Shown piece after piece: positions 42,547-51,296 of a DNA stretch of 64,000 bases. Origin of the DNA: Methylobacterium sp. J-070 (GTDB lineage Bacteria > Pseudomonadota > Alphaproteobacteria > Rhizobiales > Beijerinckiaceae); the NCBI RefSeq assembly GCF_022829385.1, contig NZ_JAKSXX010000110.1:1-64000 (forward strand), written 5' to 3'. The notes under the pieces are model-generated. The model did not search any database, was not told where the DNA came from, and saw only the letters and a list, made by a program, of their open reading frames with translations. Position 1 is the stretch's first letter. Every line of letters starts with the position of its first letter. Made by a program: the position numbers and the translations under genes.

Positions 42547-42651
42547 CGTCATCGCGGCGGCCTTGATCGGGCGCCCCGGAACGACGGGCTGGCTCTGGCG
42601 GCCCGGATTGCGGCGGCAGGCATGCGTCCCCATCGGGCGCGGCCCCAGCCC

Positions 42652-43206
42652 TCACCCCGCATCCAGCGCCGCCAGCATCACCGGCTCGATCGCCGCGTAG
42701 CCCGCCGCATTGAGGTGGATGCCGTCATCGGTCAGCGCCCGCCGGAGCGCCCCGGCCTCGGTGGCGAGCGGCGCATGATAATCCACGAGGCGCGCGGACC
42801 CCGCCGCGCAGGTCGCGCGCAGCCACGCGTTCAGCGCGCGGATGCGCGCCACCGGCTTCAATTCGGGCCGCCAGCCCCAGAAGTCGCTCGGCATCACGGT
42901 GCCGATCCACAGCGGCAGCCCGGCCTCGAAGGCGAGGCGCCCCATGGCGAGGATGTTCTCGCGGATCGCCGCGTCGGAGACCGGGCCGTCGACCTCGGCG
43001 ATGTCGTTGATCCCGCAGAGCAGGTGGACGCCCCGGGCGCCCACCGTGTCCCGCAGGAAGCGGGCCCGGATCTGCCCGCTCGTCTGACCCGGTACGCCCA
43101 GGGCCAGGAAGCCGTGCCGCCCGAAGGTCTCGGCCCGGGCGACGCCCCAGGCGGCGGTGATCGAGTCGCCGATGAACACCAGCGGCCGGTCCTGTCCGCG
43201 TCCCAT
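42652..43206 (-). CDS. SGNH/GDSL-type hydrolase
   Basis: 184 residues. Block I VFIGDSITAAWGV (nucleophile Ser), block II Gly in LGVPGQTSGQIRARF, block III CGINDIAEVDGP (Asn) and block V DDGIHLNAAGY (Asp, His) are all present. It has no signal peptide. SGNH enzymes cleave esters or acetyl groups from lipids, sugars or peptidoglycan; which applies here is unknown. It lies antisense downstream of the tail fibre gene, the fifth opposite-strand gene group in this phage-like region. A role in modifying the cell surface the fibre binds would be speculation. Confidence 0.85.
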   Translation of the reverse strand: MGRGQDRPLVFIGDSITAAWGVARAETFGRHGFLALGVPGQTSGQIRARFLRDTVGARGVHLLCGINDIAEVDGPVSDAAIRENILAMGRLAFEAGLPLWIGTVMPSDFWGWRPELKPVARIRALNAWLRATCAAGSARLVDYHAPLATEAGALRRALTDDGIHLNAAGYAAIEPVMLAALDAG

Positions 43207-43299
43207 CGCTCAGCCCATCCGCGCCGTCGCCCGAGAGCCGGGTCCCGGCGGTGCCCATAGCCCGGCGGCGAACGGCCGGCCATCGAGCGGAGCGTGCGC

Positions 43300-43890
43300 A
43301 TGCGGAATCCGGAACGGAGGCCGACGCCGGGCGACTTCTTCGCCGCCGAATGCCGCCGCCTCGGACCCCGCCTGATGGGCGATCTCGGGCTGAGCGACAT
43401 CCAGGCGGCGGGCCTCCTGGGCAATCTCGGGCACGAGAGCGGCGGGTTCCGCGACCTTCAGGAGATCGCCCCCGCGGTCGCCGGCTCGCGCGGGGGCTGG
43501 GGACTCGCCCAGTGGACCGGCCCGCGGCGCAGGGCCATGGAGGCCTGGTGTCGGGCGCACGCCCTCGATCCGGCCGACCCGGAGGCGAGCTACGGCTACC
43601 TCTGCGCGGAGCTGCGCGGCACCGAGGCCGCGGCGCTCGCCGCCCTGCGGCAGGCCGCAACCCTCCGGGCCGCCACCGAGGCGGTGTGCCGGCGCTTCGA
43701 GCGGCCCGGCATCGTGGCGCTGCCCAGCCGGCTCGCCTGGGCGGCCCGGGCGCTGGCCGCCCTCCGGAGCGGTGACGCCCCGGCGACGCCCGCAGCCGGA
43801 GCCCTCGGCCCGCGCCGGGCCGCGCCCGCCGCAGACGTTCCCGAGCCGGCCGGGTCTGCCGCGCATGTATCACCCGGAGATCAGCCATGA
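43300..43890 (+). CDS. Phage tail tip lysozyme-like protein
   Basis: 196 residues from MRNPERRPTPGDFFAAECRR; GGAG lies seven bases upstream, whereas the GTG two codons earlier has none at proper distance. Family pattern of Phage_tail_lysozyme: IQAAGLLGNLGHESGGFRDL with the catalytic Glu in GHESGGF, GGWGLAQWTGPRRRAMEAW, and YGYLCAELRG. The C-terminal 35 residues are Ala/Pro-rich. No signal peptide. It would cut peptidoglycan, either on the particle or for cell lysis. The end overlaps the next start as ATGA. Confidence 0.85.
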   Translation: MRNPERRPTPGDFFAAECRRLGPRLMGDLGLSDIQAAGLLGNLGHESGGFRDLQEIAPAVAGSRGGWGLAQWTGPRRRAMEAWCRAHALDPADPEASYGYLCAELRGTEAAALAALRQAATLRAATEAVCRRFERPGIVALPSRLAWAARALAALRSGDAPATPAAGALGPRRAAPAADVPEPAGSAAHVSPGDQP

Positions 43891-44432
43891 CGCACCGCAT
43901 CCGCGCGGGGCTCGCCCTCGCCTGCGCCGCCCTCCCGTTCTCAGCCCTGCTGGTGCCGGTGCGGGCGGCCGGCGAGAGTGCCGCGGGCGCCGTGAGCGTG
44001 CCGTGGGGCGACTGGCTGGTCGCCCTGCTGCAGCCGGTCTCGGCGGTGCTCGTCCCGCTCGCCGCCACGGCGGTGACGGCCGGCATCGCCCGGGTCGCCC
44101 CCTGGGCCGCCTCGGTGCTGACCCGGGACCGGGTCGAGGCCGCGATCCGGGCGGGGGCCGCGTATGGCCAGAACGCCGTGGCCGGCGCCGCCAAGGGGCG
44201 GACCGTCAGCGTCGATCTCGGCGCCGCGGTGGTCGCCGCCGGCGCCCGGCACGTCCTCGCCACCGCGCCCGCCCACGTCGTCCGGACCGCGGGCGCCGCC
44301 GAGGGTGTCGCGGCCCGGATCTTCCGGGCGCTGCCGCTCGATCCGCAGGCGAGCGCCGCCAACGTCCTCGCCCCGGCGCTGGAGCAGTTGCGGGACCGGG
44401 ACGCCCGCAGGCCGGCCCAGCGGCACGGCTGA
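43887..44432 (+). CDS. Membrane protein of the lysozyme operon
   Basis: 181 residues. Signal-like N-terminus (LALACAALPFSALLVPVRA) and one clear hydrophobic span (WLVALLQPVSAVLVPLAATAV) with a third weaker one, then an Ala-rich helical C-terminal half (AAIRAGAAYGQNAVAGAAKG). Unrecognised family; similar proteins accompany phage-type lysozymes. Translationally coupled to the lysozyme-like gene through ATGA, which supports a shared role, possibly the pore-forming (holin) side of a lysis pair. Confidence 0.6.
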   Translation: MTHRIRAGLALACAALPFSALLVPVRAAGESAAGAVSVPWGDWLVALLQPVSAVLVPLAATAVTAGIARVAPWAASVLTRDRVEAAIRAGAAYGQNAVAGAAKGRTVSVDLGAAVVAAGARHVLATAPAHVVRTAGAAEGVAARIFRALPLDPQASAANVLAPALEQLRDRDARRPAQRHG

Positions 44433-44493
44433 GGTTCATTGCCGGGCGCGACCGCACATCCGGTCCGGCCGCCGGAGGGACGGGAGGACGGCC

Positions 44494-44844
44494 ATGACCC
44501 TGATCCGCACACCGTCCCGCAAGTCCGCCGCCGCGCCCCCCGACGACGAGGCCGGATCCGGCACGCCCCTCGGGGGGCGGACGCGGACGATCCGCTTCCC
44601 GCCCTACTGGCACGCGTGGTTCGCGCGTCAGACCGAGCCGCGCCTGGCCGCGCTGGACGAACTGGTCGACGAGCACGTCGAGCGGCGGGCGATCCGCCGC
44701 TACCTCCGCCGGCTCAAGCACGCGACGGTGCTGGCCTTCGTCGCCGCCGCGGCGGCGGCGCACTGGTTCTCGGACCAGACCGCGTGGCTCGCGGAGCGGA
44801 TCCCCGCCCTGCGGGCGCTCTGGACGCTGATCGTGGGAGGGTGA
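44494..44844 (+). CDS. Small protein with C-terminal membrane anchor
   Basis: 116 residues, GGGAGGACG upstream. A charged N-terminal half (PPDDEAGSGTPLGGRTRTIR) with a central helix (EPRLAALDELVDEHVERRAI), then a single span (ATVLAFVAAAAAAHWF) and a short tail. Unknown family. It lies between two other small membrane-protein genes downstream of the lysozyme-like gene, all co-directional and closely spaced. Confidence 0.55.
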   Translation: MTLIRTPSRKSAAAPPDDEAGSGTPLGGRTRTIRFPPYWHAWFARQTEPRLAALDELVDEHVERRAIRRYLRRLKHATVLAFVAAAAAAHWFSDQTAWLAERIPALRALWTLIVGG

Positions 44845-44845
44845 G

Positions 44846-45076
44846 ATGAGCCTGCGCCGCAACCGGGTCCTCGACCGCCTCTGGCTGAGCCTGTCGGGCG
44901 CGGCGGCCCTGTCGGTTGCGCTCCACGCGGGAACGCAGCTCGGCCTTCGCAGCTGGTTCCCCCGGGCCGGCACCGCCGCCCCGGCCGCGCAGGCGGCCGT
45001 GGCGGAGGAATCCGGGCCGGCCGCCGGGTGTCGCGACGCCGGATCCGCAGCGGTGCGCGGGCCCGGGCCGCCGTGA
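44846..45076 (+). CDS. Small hypothetical membrane protein
   Basis: 76 residues; GGGAGGGTGAG precedes the ATG, one base after the previous stop. One hydrophobic segment (LWLSLSGAAALSVALHAGTQ) and an Ala/Gly/Pro-rich tail with one Cys. Too short and too biased in composition for family assignment. Support comes from the ribosome site and from tight spacing with the preceding gene. Confidence 0.45.
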   Translation: MSLRRNRVLDRLWLSLSGAAALSVALHAGTQLGLRSWFPRAGTAAPAAQAAVAEESGPAAGCRDAGSAAVRGPGPP

Positions 45077-45214
45077 CTGGGGGCAACCATCCGCGCGGTG
45101 GAACCGGGGGGCGCCTCGCCCGTAATGCCGGCACGATGCCGACCGCGTTCCGATCGTTCGCAACCCCTTTCGCCCGCGCGCCGGGTGGGCCCGCCGCGCG
45201 GCGATGCAAGCTGC

Positions 45215-45233
45215 GCATTCAGGGCGCATTCAG
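45215..45233 (+). promoter_or_regulatory. 11-bp-phased direct repeat, likely response-regulator box
   Basis: GCATTCAG at 45215-45222 and again at 45226-45233, one helical turn apart, 25 bases before the ATG of the PepSY gene. OmpR/PhoP-type regulators bind such head-to-tail half-sites, and the regulator gene follows in the same operon, so autoregulation is likely. Confidence 0.6.
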
Positions 45234-45258
45234 TGCCCCCGGCCCACATCTCTCGCCA

Positions 45259-45630
45259 ATGCGCTACGCCATCGCCCTCGTCGCCATCGGCCTGACCGCC
45301 GCGGCCCTCGCCGCGGGCGGCCTCGGCTCCATGGCCGACGACGGGCCGGCGCCGCAGACGGGCGCCGTCCCGAGTCCGCCGCCGGTGCGCGTCGAGGCCT
45401 GCCTGTCCCCCGCCGACATGCGCGAGGAGGTCGGCGAGCGGCGGGTGATCCCGCCGGTGGCGGCGATCCGCGCGGCCCGCGCGGTGATCCCCCGGGCCGA
45501 GATCCAGCGGGCGAGCCTCTGCCGCTACGACGACACGCTGGTCTACATGCTCACCGCCTTGCGCCGGGACGGTCATTTCGTGCACGTGATCGTCGACGCG
45601 CGCACCGGCAGCGTGGCTGGACAGTATTGA
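45259..45630 (+). CDS. PepSY-domain periplasmic protein
   Basis: 123 residues. Signal peptide (MRYAIALVAIGLTAAALAAG), then a short Pro-rich stretch, one Cys-containing motif (ACLSPADMREEVGERRVIPP), and the PepSY fold with AAIRAARAVIPRAEIQRASL, LVYMLTALRRDGHFVHVIVD and ARTGSVAGQY. Such proteins often sit directly upstream of PhoP/FeuP-like two-component systems in Rhizobiales and modulate or respond to the kinase. A direct-repeat box lies just upstream. Confidence 0.85.
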   Translation: MRYAIALVAIGLTAAALAAGGLGSMADDGPAPQTGAVPSPPPVRVEACLSPADMREEVGERRVIPPVAAIRAARAVIPRAEIQRASLCRYDDTLVYMLTALRRDGHFVHVIVDARTGSVAGQY

Positions 45631-45665
45631 GCGGGCGCCGAAATCGTCTCGGAGGGGAGTGAGCC

Positions 45666-46343
45666 GTGCGTCTGCTCGTCGTGGAGGATGACAAGGACAT
45701 CAACCGGCAGGTCGTGGCCGCGCTGGAGGAGGCCGGCTACGTCGCCGACAAGGCCTATGACGGCGAGGAGGGCGGCTATCTCGGCGAGAGCGAGCCCTAC
45801 GACGCCATCATCCTGGACATGGGTCTGCCCAAGGCGGACGGCGTCACGGTGCTGCAGAAATGGCGGCGGGCCGGGGTGAAGACGCCGGTGATCATCCTGA
45901 CCGCCCGGGACCGCTGGTCCGACAAGGTCGACGGCTTCGACGCGGGCGCCGACGACTACGTCACCAAGCCGTTCCACATGGAGGAGCTGATGGCCCGGGT
46001 CCGCGCGCTCCTGCGCCGGGCCGCCGGGCACGCCACCAGCCAGATCGCCTGCGGCCCCGTCACCCTCGACACCCGCTCCGGCAAGGTCTTCGTCGACGGC
46101 GCGCAGGTGAAGCTGACGAGCCACGAATACCGGCTGCTGTCCTACCTGATGCACCATACCGGCCGGGTGGTCTCCCGGGCCGAGCTGACCGAGCACCTCT
46201 ACGACCAGGATTTCGACCGGGACTCGAACACCATCGAGGTGTTCGTCGGGCGGCTCCGCAAGAAGCTCGCGGTGGACCTGATCCAGACGGTGCGCGGCCT
46301 CGGCTATCTGGTCGATCCCAACCAGCCGCCGGCGCGAGTATGA
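45666..46343 (+). CDS. OmpR-family response regulator (PhoP/FeuP-like)
   Basis: 225 residues from a GTG behind GGAGGGGAG. Receiver with acidic Glu7/Asp8/Asp9, phospho-acceptor Asp51 (IILDMGLPKADG), Thr79 and Lys101 (VTKPF); winged-helix output with LTSHEYRLLSYLMHHTGRVV, SRAELTEHLYDQDFDRDSNT and IEVFVGRLRKKL, then IQTVRGLGYLV. Likely controls envelope or metal/cation genes, by analogy with PhoP/FeuP of Rhizobiales. It is coupled to the next gene (GTATGA), which is not its kinase but a PrpF-family isomerase; the kinase follows after that. Confidence 0.92.
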   Translation: MRLLVVEDDKDINRQVVAALEEAGYVADKAYDGEEGGYLGESEPYDAIILDMGLPKADGVTVLQKWRRAGVKTPVIILTARDRWSDKVDGFDAGADDYVTKPFHMEELMARVRALLRRAAGHATSQIACGPVTLDTRSGKVFVDGAQVKLTSHEYRLLSYLMHHTGRVVSRAELTEHLYDQDFDRDSNTIEVFVGRLRKKLAVDLIQTVRGLGYLVDPNQPPARV

Positions 46344-47503
46344 CCGCCCGCCCGGTGCCCGGCTGGCTGCCGGCCGTGTTCATGCGCGGCGGCACCAGCA
46401 AGGCGCTGATTCTGCTCCGCCGGGACGTGCCGGGGGACCTCGCCGCCTGGGAGCCGGCCTTCCTCTCCGCCATGGACAGCCCGGACCCGTTCGGGCGCCA
46501 GCTCAACGGCATGGGCGGGGGCGTCTCGTCGGTCTCGAAGATCTGCGTCGTGGAGCGCTCGGCGCGGCCGGACGCAGACATCGACTACACCTTCGTGCAG
46601 GTGGTGGTCCGCGAGGGCCGCATCGACCTGTCGGGCAATTGCGGCAACATGCTCGCGGCGGTCGGGCCGTTCGCCGTGGACGAGGGGCTCGTGGCGGTTC
46701 CCGACGGCCCCGTTCATCTGCGGATCTACAACACCAACACGCGCAAGCTGATCGCGGCGAGCTTCGCCGCGCGGGACGGCCGGACCGTCTACCGCGGCGA
46801 CCTCGCGATCCCCGGCGTCACCGGCACCGGCGCACCGATCCGCCTCGACTTCATCGATCCGGGCGGTGCCACCACCGGCCGGCTGCTGCCCACCGGCGCC
46901 GTCCGCCAGAGCCTCGACGTGCCCGGCCTCGGCCCGGTGGAGGTCTCGCTGGTGGATGCGGCTAATGCCTGCGTGTTCGTCCGCGCCGCCGATCTCGGCC
47001 TCACCGGCGTGGAGCTGCCCGCCGCCCTGGAGGCGGTGCCCGGCCTCCTCGACCGGCTGGCGCGGATCCGCCGGGCCGGCTCCGTGGCGATGGGCATCGC
47101 GCCGGATCTCGATGCGGCGGCCCGCATCGTCCACGTGCCCTTCGTCGGCCTCGTCGCCCCGCCGCAGGACTCCGGCAGCCTGTCCGGGGCGCCGATCCGC
47201 GCCGCGGATGTCGACCTGACGGCGCGGGTGATCTCCAACGGCGTGCCGCACCAGGCCCTGCCGCTCACCGCCACCCTGTGCCTCGCCGTCGCCGCCCGGC
47301 TCGAGGGCAGCCTCGTCCACGAGTCCGCCCGCCCCACCGGCGACGCCGCCCTGCGGGTCGGCATGCCGTCGGGCATCCTCACCGCCGACGCCGCCGTTTC
47401 GCGCGACGGCGAAGGCTGGCGGGCGGAGCGCGGCTCGTTCTTCCGCACCGCGCGGCCGCTGATGCGGGGCGACGTGTTCTACGATGCGCCGGCGCCGGTC
47501 TGA
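46340..47503 (+). CDS. PrpF-family isomerase (AcnD-accessory/oxalomesaconate tautomerase type)
   Basis: 387 residues. Diaminopimelate epimerase-like double fold: VFMRGGTSKALILLRRDVPG, RQLNGMGGGVSSVSKICVVE, LSGNCGNMLAAVGPFAVDEG, TGAVRQSLDVPGLGPVEVSL and a late FFRTARPLMRGDVFYDAPAP. PrpF proteins isomerise C=C bonds in aconitate-like acids. No prpC or acnD lies nearby, so the substrate is open. It overlaps the regulator stop by ATGA and precedes the kinase by 15 bases, so it splits a two-component pair and is co-transcribed with it. Confidence 0.87.
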   Translation: MTARPVPGWLPAVFMRGGTSKALILLRRDVPGDLAAWEPAFLSAMDSPDPFGRQLNGMGGGVSSVSKICVVERSARPDADIDYTFVQVVVREGRIDLSGNCGNMLAAVGPFAVDEGLVAVPDGPVHLRIYNTNTRKLIAASFAARDGRTVYRGDLAIPGVTGTGAPIRLDFIDPGGATTGRLLPTGAVRQSLDVPGLGPVEVSLVDAANACVFVRAADLGLTGVELPAALEAVPGLLDRLARIRRAGSVAMGIAPDLDAAARIVHVPFVGLVAPPQDSGSLSGAPIRAADVDLTARVISNGVPHQALPLTATLCLAVAARLEGSLVHESARPTGDAALRVGMPSGILTADAAVSRDGEGWRAERGSFFRTARPLMRGDVFYDAPAPV

Positions 47504-47518
47504 GCGCGCGACAAACCC

Positions 47519-48937
47519 ATGACCGACCTCATCGGCCTCTTCTCCCTGCGCCGCCGCTCCATCGCGGTGCGGCTCGCCGTGTCGGCGTTCCTGTCGAGTT
47601 CCGCGATCCTGCTGATCGCGGCCTGGATCCTCACGACCCTCTACCGCGAGAACACCGAGCGGTCCTTCGACAGCCGGCTCCTGGTCTTCACCAACAACCT
47701 CGCCACCGACCTCGTCTCGCCCAACGATCCCGAGAGCCGGACCTTCTCGCTCGGCGATCCGCGCTTCGACCTGCCGCTGTCGGGCTGGTACTGGCAGGTC
47801 GGCAAGCCCGACGCGAAGCCCCGGGACGTGCGCACCTCCCGGTCCCTCGTCGGGGTGCCGCTGCCGCCGGCGACGGATTCGGACGGCAAGGTCGGGGTCG
47901 GGCAGATCCGCCAGGGCTACGGCAAGGGCCAGGACGGGCGGCTGCTGCGGATCATGGAGCGCGACGTCGATCTCGGCGAGGACGGCCGCTACACGGTCCG
48001 CGTGGCCGGCCCGGCGGACGAGATCGTCAACGACGTCGACCGGTTCCGGAACTCGCTGACCATCACCTTCGGCCTGCTCGGCCTGTCGCTGGCGCTCACC
48101 ACCCTGCTGCAGATCCGGTTCGGCCTCGCGCCGCTTAAGAAGATGCGCGCGGCCTTGGGCGCGGTCCGCCGGGGCGAGGCCGACCGCATCACCGGCACCT
48201 ATCCGCGCGACATCGCCCCGCTCACCGGCGAGGTGAATCTCCTGATCGAGACCAATCGCGAGATCCTGGAGCGGGCCCGCACCCAGGTCGGCAACCTCGC
48301 CCACGCCCTGAAGACGCCCCTCTCGATCATCGTCAACGAGGTCGGCGCCTCGGACGCCCCCGAGGACCTCGCCCACAAGATCCGCGAGCAGGCCGCGGTG
48401 ATGCGCGACCAGGTGAACTACCACCTCGACCGGGCGCGGGCCGCGGCGCTCGCCGGGACGCTGGGCACCTCCACGGAGGTCGAGCCGGCGCTCGCCGGCC
48501 TCGTGCGCACCTTCGGGAAGATCTACCGCGACAAGGACATCGCCTACGACGTGCACGTGCCCCCGGGCCTGCGCTTCCGGGGCGAACGCCAGGACTTCGA
48601 GGAAATGGTCGGCAACCTCGTCGACAACGCGTCGAAATGGGCCCATGCCCGCGTGGCGATCCGGGCCGAGGCCGTGGCCAAGGACGATTATCCGCACCTC
48701 GTCGTCGCCATCGAGGATGACGGGCCCGGCCTGCCGCCGGAGGCGCGACAGGCCGTGCTCGGCCGGGGCCGGCGGCTCGACGAGTCGAAGCCCGGCTCCG
48801 GTCTCGGCCTGTCCATCGTGGCGGATCTCGCGACCCTGTACCGGGGGCGCTTCACGCTGGAGGAGGCGGCCCTGGGCGGCCTGCGGGCGGTGCTGGAGGT
48901 GCCGGGGGATGCGCCGGTGGGGGCGGCCAGCCACTGA
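47519..48937 (+). CDS. Sensor histidine kinase (PhoQ/FeuQ-like)
   Basis: 472 residues. Span 1 about 20-40, a periplasmic sensor of about 140 residues (YRENTERSFDSRLLVFTNNL onward), span 2 about 182-200, HAMP-like linker, phosphorylation His262 in NLAHALKTPLS, N-box in MVGNLVDNASKWAHARVAIR, G1 box EDDGPGLPP and G2 region SGLGLSIVADLATLYRG. All kinase motifs are present, unlike the kinase at 19.9 kb. It should phosphorylate the regulator two genes upstream. The periplasmic domain may interact with the PepSY protein of the same operon. Confidence 0.9.
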   Translation: MTDLIGLFSLRRRSIAVRLAVSAFLSSSAILLIAAWILTTLYRENTERSFDSRLLVFTNNLATDLVSPNDPESRTFSLGDPRFDLPLSGWYWQVGKPDAKPRDVRTSRSLVGVPLPPATDSDGKVGVGQIRQGYGKGQDGRLLRIMERDVDLGEDGRYTVRVAGPADEIVNDVDRFRNSLTITFGLLGLSLALTTLLQIRFGLAPLKKMRAALGAVRRGEADRITGTYPRDIAPLTGEVNLLIETNREILERARTQVGNLAHALKTPLSIIVNEVGASDAPEDLAHKIREQAAVMRDQVNYHLDRARAAALAGTLGTSTEVEPALAGLVRTFGKIYRDKDIAYDVHVPPGLRFRGERQDFEEMVGNLVDNASKWAHARVAIRAEAVAKDDYPHLVVAIEDDGPGLPPEARQAVLGRGRRLDESKPGSGLGLSIVADLATLYRGRFTLEEAALGGLRAVLEVPGDAPVGAASH

Positions 48938-49099
48938 CGCCCCCCGGATCCGGCCCGGCCTGCCCGGAGACCCGCCCCTTGTCATCGTGCGGGAGTTGCG
49001 TGACACCGTGCCGCCGTCGGGAGGCGTCGTGGCGTCCCGCCGCCGGCTCCACATGGCCTGGGGAGGCGCGGGCCGGTCGGGCCCGCTGGCGAAGGTTCG

Positions 49100-50590
49100 A
49101 TGACGGCGATCTGGTTCATCCTGGCGGCCCTGACCGCGGCAGCCGTGCTCGGCCTGCTCTGGCCGCTGTCGCGCCGCGCCGCCGTACCCGCCGGCGAGGC
49201 GGGCGGGACCGGGCTCGCCACCGAGACCGCCTTCTACGAGGACCAGATCGCCGAGATCGGACGTGACCTGGAGCGCGGCCTGATCGCCCCGGACGAGGCC
49301 GAGACCGCCAAGGCCGAGGCGGCCCGCCGCCTGCTCCGGGCGAGCCGCGAGGCGCAGCGCGAGGCCGAGGATGACGATCTGGCCGAGGCCGCGCGCCCGG
49401 CCGAGCCGCGCCTGCGCCGGCGCCGGGCCGCCTCGGCCTTCGCGGTCTCCACCATCCCGCTGGTGGCGCTGATCGCCTACGGGCTCTACGGCTCGCCGGA
49501 GCTGCCCGCCCAGACCGAGGCCGACCGGCAGGCCGCCCGCGGCGGCGCCGACGAGCTGGCGAAGGCGGTCGGCCAGATCGAGGCGCGGCTCGCCCGGGAT
49601 CCCAACGATGCCCGCGGCTGGGCGGTGCTCGCCCCGGTCTACATGCGCACCGGCCGCTTCGACGCCGCCGCCCGGGCCTACGGGAACATCGCCCGCCTGA
49701 AGGGCGAGACCGCCGACCTCCTCGCCGATCAGGGGGAGGCCCTCACGGCGGCCGCCAACGGCACCGTCTCGCCCGAGGCCAAGGCGCTGTTCGACAAGGC
49801 GCAGGCCCAGGATCCGAACGCGCCCAAGCCCCGCTTCTACCTCGCCCGGGCGGCCGAGCAGGCCGGCGACACCGGCGAGGCGATCCGCCAGCTCACAACC
49901 CTCGAGGCCGCCGGCCCGCCGGACGCGCCCTGGCTCGGCGTCGTGCGCCAGACCCTGGCCCGCCTCAAGGGCGAGCCGCCACCCCCTCAGGCACTGCCCC
50001 AGGCGGCTCCGCAGATTCCGGCGGAGCAGCAGGCGGCGATCCGCGGCATGGTCGACGGACTCGATGCCCGGCTCAAGGGCGGCGGCGGCACCCCCGACGA
50101 GTGGCTGCGGCTCGTGCGCTCCCGGACCGTGCTGGGCGAGCGCGATCAGGCGGCGGCGGCCCTGGCCCGGGCCCGCGTCGCGCTGGCGGGCGATCCACAG
50201 GGTCTTGCCCAGGTGGAGGCGGGCGGCCGGGCCGTCGGCCTCGATCCGGGCGGCGCGCAGGCCCAGCCGGCCGATCCCGGTCAGGCCGGACCCGCGGCCC
50301 AGGCCGAGACCGAGGCCGCGATGGCGGCCGTGCGCGCCCTGCCGCAGGCGGAGCGCGACACGGCGATCCGCGGCATGGTCGAGGGCCTCGACAGGCGCCT
50401 GGCCGCCCGGGGCGGCACACCGGACGAGTGGCTGCGCCTCGTGCGCTCCTACAATGCCTTGGGCGACCGCGATCAGGCGATCAAGGTTCTCGATCGCGCC
50501 CGGATGGCGCTCGCTGCCAACGGCGAAGCGGTGGCGCGACTCGACGGGCTCGCCCGGGAGCTCGACCTGCCTCCGAAGCCGGCTCCCTGA
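49100..50590 (+). CDS. ccmI: Cytochrome c maturation protein CcmI with duplicated C-terminal module
   Basis: 496 residues. Two membrane spans (IWFILAALTAAAVLGLLWPL and ASAFAVSTIPLVALIAYGLY) flank a helical cytoplasmic loop with EDQIAEIGRDLERGLI. Periplasmic TPR repeats follow (PNDARGWAVLAPVYMRTGRF, PKPRFYLARAAEQAGD). From residue 313 a module AIRGMVDGLDARL..GTPDEWLRLVRS is followed by a second copy at 422 (AIRGMVEGLDRRL). CcmI chaperones apocytochrome c to the heme lyase CcmF/CcmH. First gene of the ccmIEFH operon. One copy of the module is usual in the family, so the duplication is a local feature. Confidence 0.9.
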   Translation: MTAIWFILAALTAAAVLGLLWPLSRRAAVPAGEAGGTGLATETAFYEDQIAEIGRDLERGLIAPDEAETAKAEAARRLLRASREAQREAEDDDLAEAARPAEPRLRRRRAASAFAVSTIPLVALIAYGLYGSPELPAQTEADRQAARGGADELAKAVGQIEARLARDPNDARGWAVLAPVYMRTGRFDAAARAYGNIARLKGETADLLADQGEALTAAANGTVSPEAKALFDKAQAQDPNAPKPRFYLARAAEQAGDTGEAIRQLTTLEAAGPPDAPWLGVVRQTLARLKGEPPPPQALPQAAPQIPAEQQAAIRGMVDGLDARLKGGGGTPDEWLRLVRSRTVLGERDQAAAALARARVALAGDPQGLAQVEAGGRAVGLDPGGAQAQPADPGQAGPAAQAETEAAMAAVRALPQAERDTAIRGMVEGLDRRLAARGGTPDEWLRLVRSYNALGDRDQAIKVLDRARMALAANGEAVARLDGLARELDLPPKPAP

Positions 50591-50758
50591 ACCCGTTCCG
50601 GATGAGGCTGCCGCCATCGCACGGGGCCCATACGACAATCGGTCCCGGCTGCCGCCCTTGACCCGCGCCCCCGCGGAGCCGACACCCTGGAAAGCTAGAA
50701 CGAGAACGGTTCGGGTCTGGGCGGATCTCCGCCCGCCGGATCGCGGGGTGGACGCATC

Positions 50759-51286
50759 GTGACGCGTAAGAGTCGCCGCCTGATCCTGATCGCCGCCTGC
50801 GGCAGCGTGCTGGCGCTGGCCGTGGGCCTGATCCTGTTCGCCATGAGCGGATCCATCGTGTTCTTCCGCTCGCCCTCCGACATCGCCCAGCAGAATATCG
50901 CGCCGGGCACGCGCCTGCGACTCGGCGGCCTCGTGAAGGACGGCTCGCTCCGGCGCGGGCCCGACCAGAGCGTGGATTTCGCCGTGACCGACACGAACGC
51001 CACCGTCGCGGTCCAGTACAAGGGCCTGCTCCCGGACCTGTTCCGGGAAGGGCAGGGCGTGGTCGCCGAGGGCGTCCTGGAGCCGGGCGGCGTGTTCCGC
51101 GCCGACACCGTGCTGGCCAAGCACGACGAATCCTACATGCCCCGCGAGGTGGCCGACGCGCTGAAGGCGCAGGGACGCTGGCAGGAGGGCGGCCCGAACA
51201 AGGGCGGCCCCGGCACGGGCGGCCCCGCGCCGAAGCCCGCCACCGCCTCGACCGACAGCACGCTCGGTGCGCGCAGCGAGCGGTGA
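50759..51286 (+). CDS. ccmE: Heme chaperone CcmE
   Basis: 175 residues from a GTG. N-terminal anchor ([20 protein letters not shown]), then the OB-fold with [23 protein letters not shown] and [20 protein letters not shown], and the heme-binding motif [10 protein letters not shown] with its covalent His and the following Tyr. The C-terminus is a Gly/Pro-rich flexible tail. CcmE takes heme from CcmABC and passes it to CcmF. The next gene starts ten bases on. Confidence 0.95.
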   Translation: MTRKSRRLILIAACGSVLALAVGLILFAMSGSIVFFRSPSDIAQQNIAPGTRLRLGGLVKDGSLRRGPDQSVDFAVTDTNATVAVQYKGLLPDLFREGQGVVAEGVLEPGGVFRADTVLAKHDESYMPREVADALKAQGRWQEGGPNKGGPGTGGPAPKPATASTDSTLGARSER

Positions 51287-51296
51287 GAGACACCCC

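Noticed and set aside
37225..42633. A single open frame of about 1800 codons on the minus strand opposite g15 and the tail fibre
   Set aside because: It is the antisense shadow of high-GC coding sequence, has Arg/Gly/Pro/Ala-dominated composition and no domain; only its first 65 codons match a real (toxin) gene.
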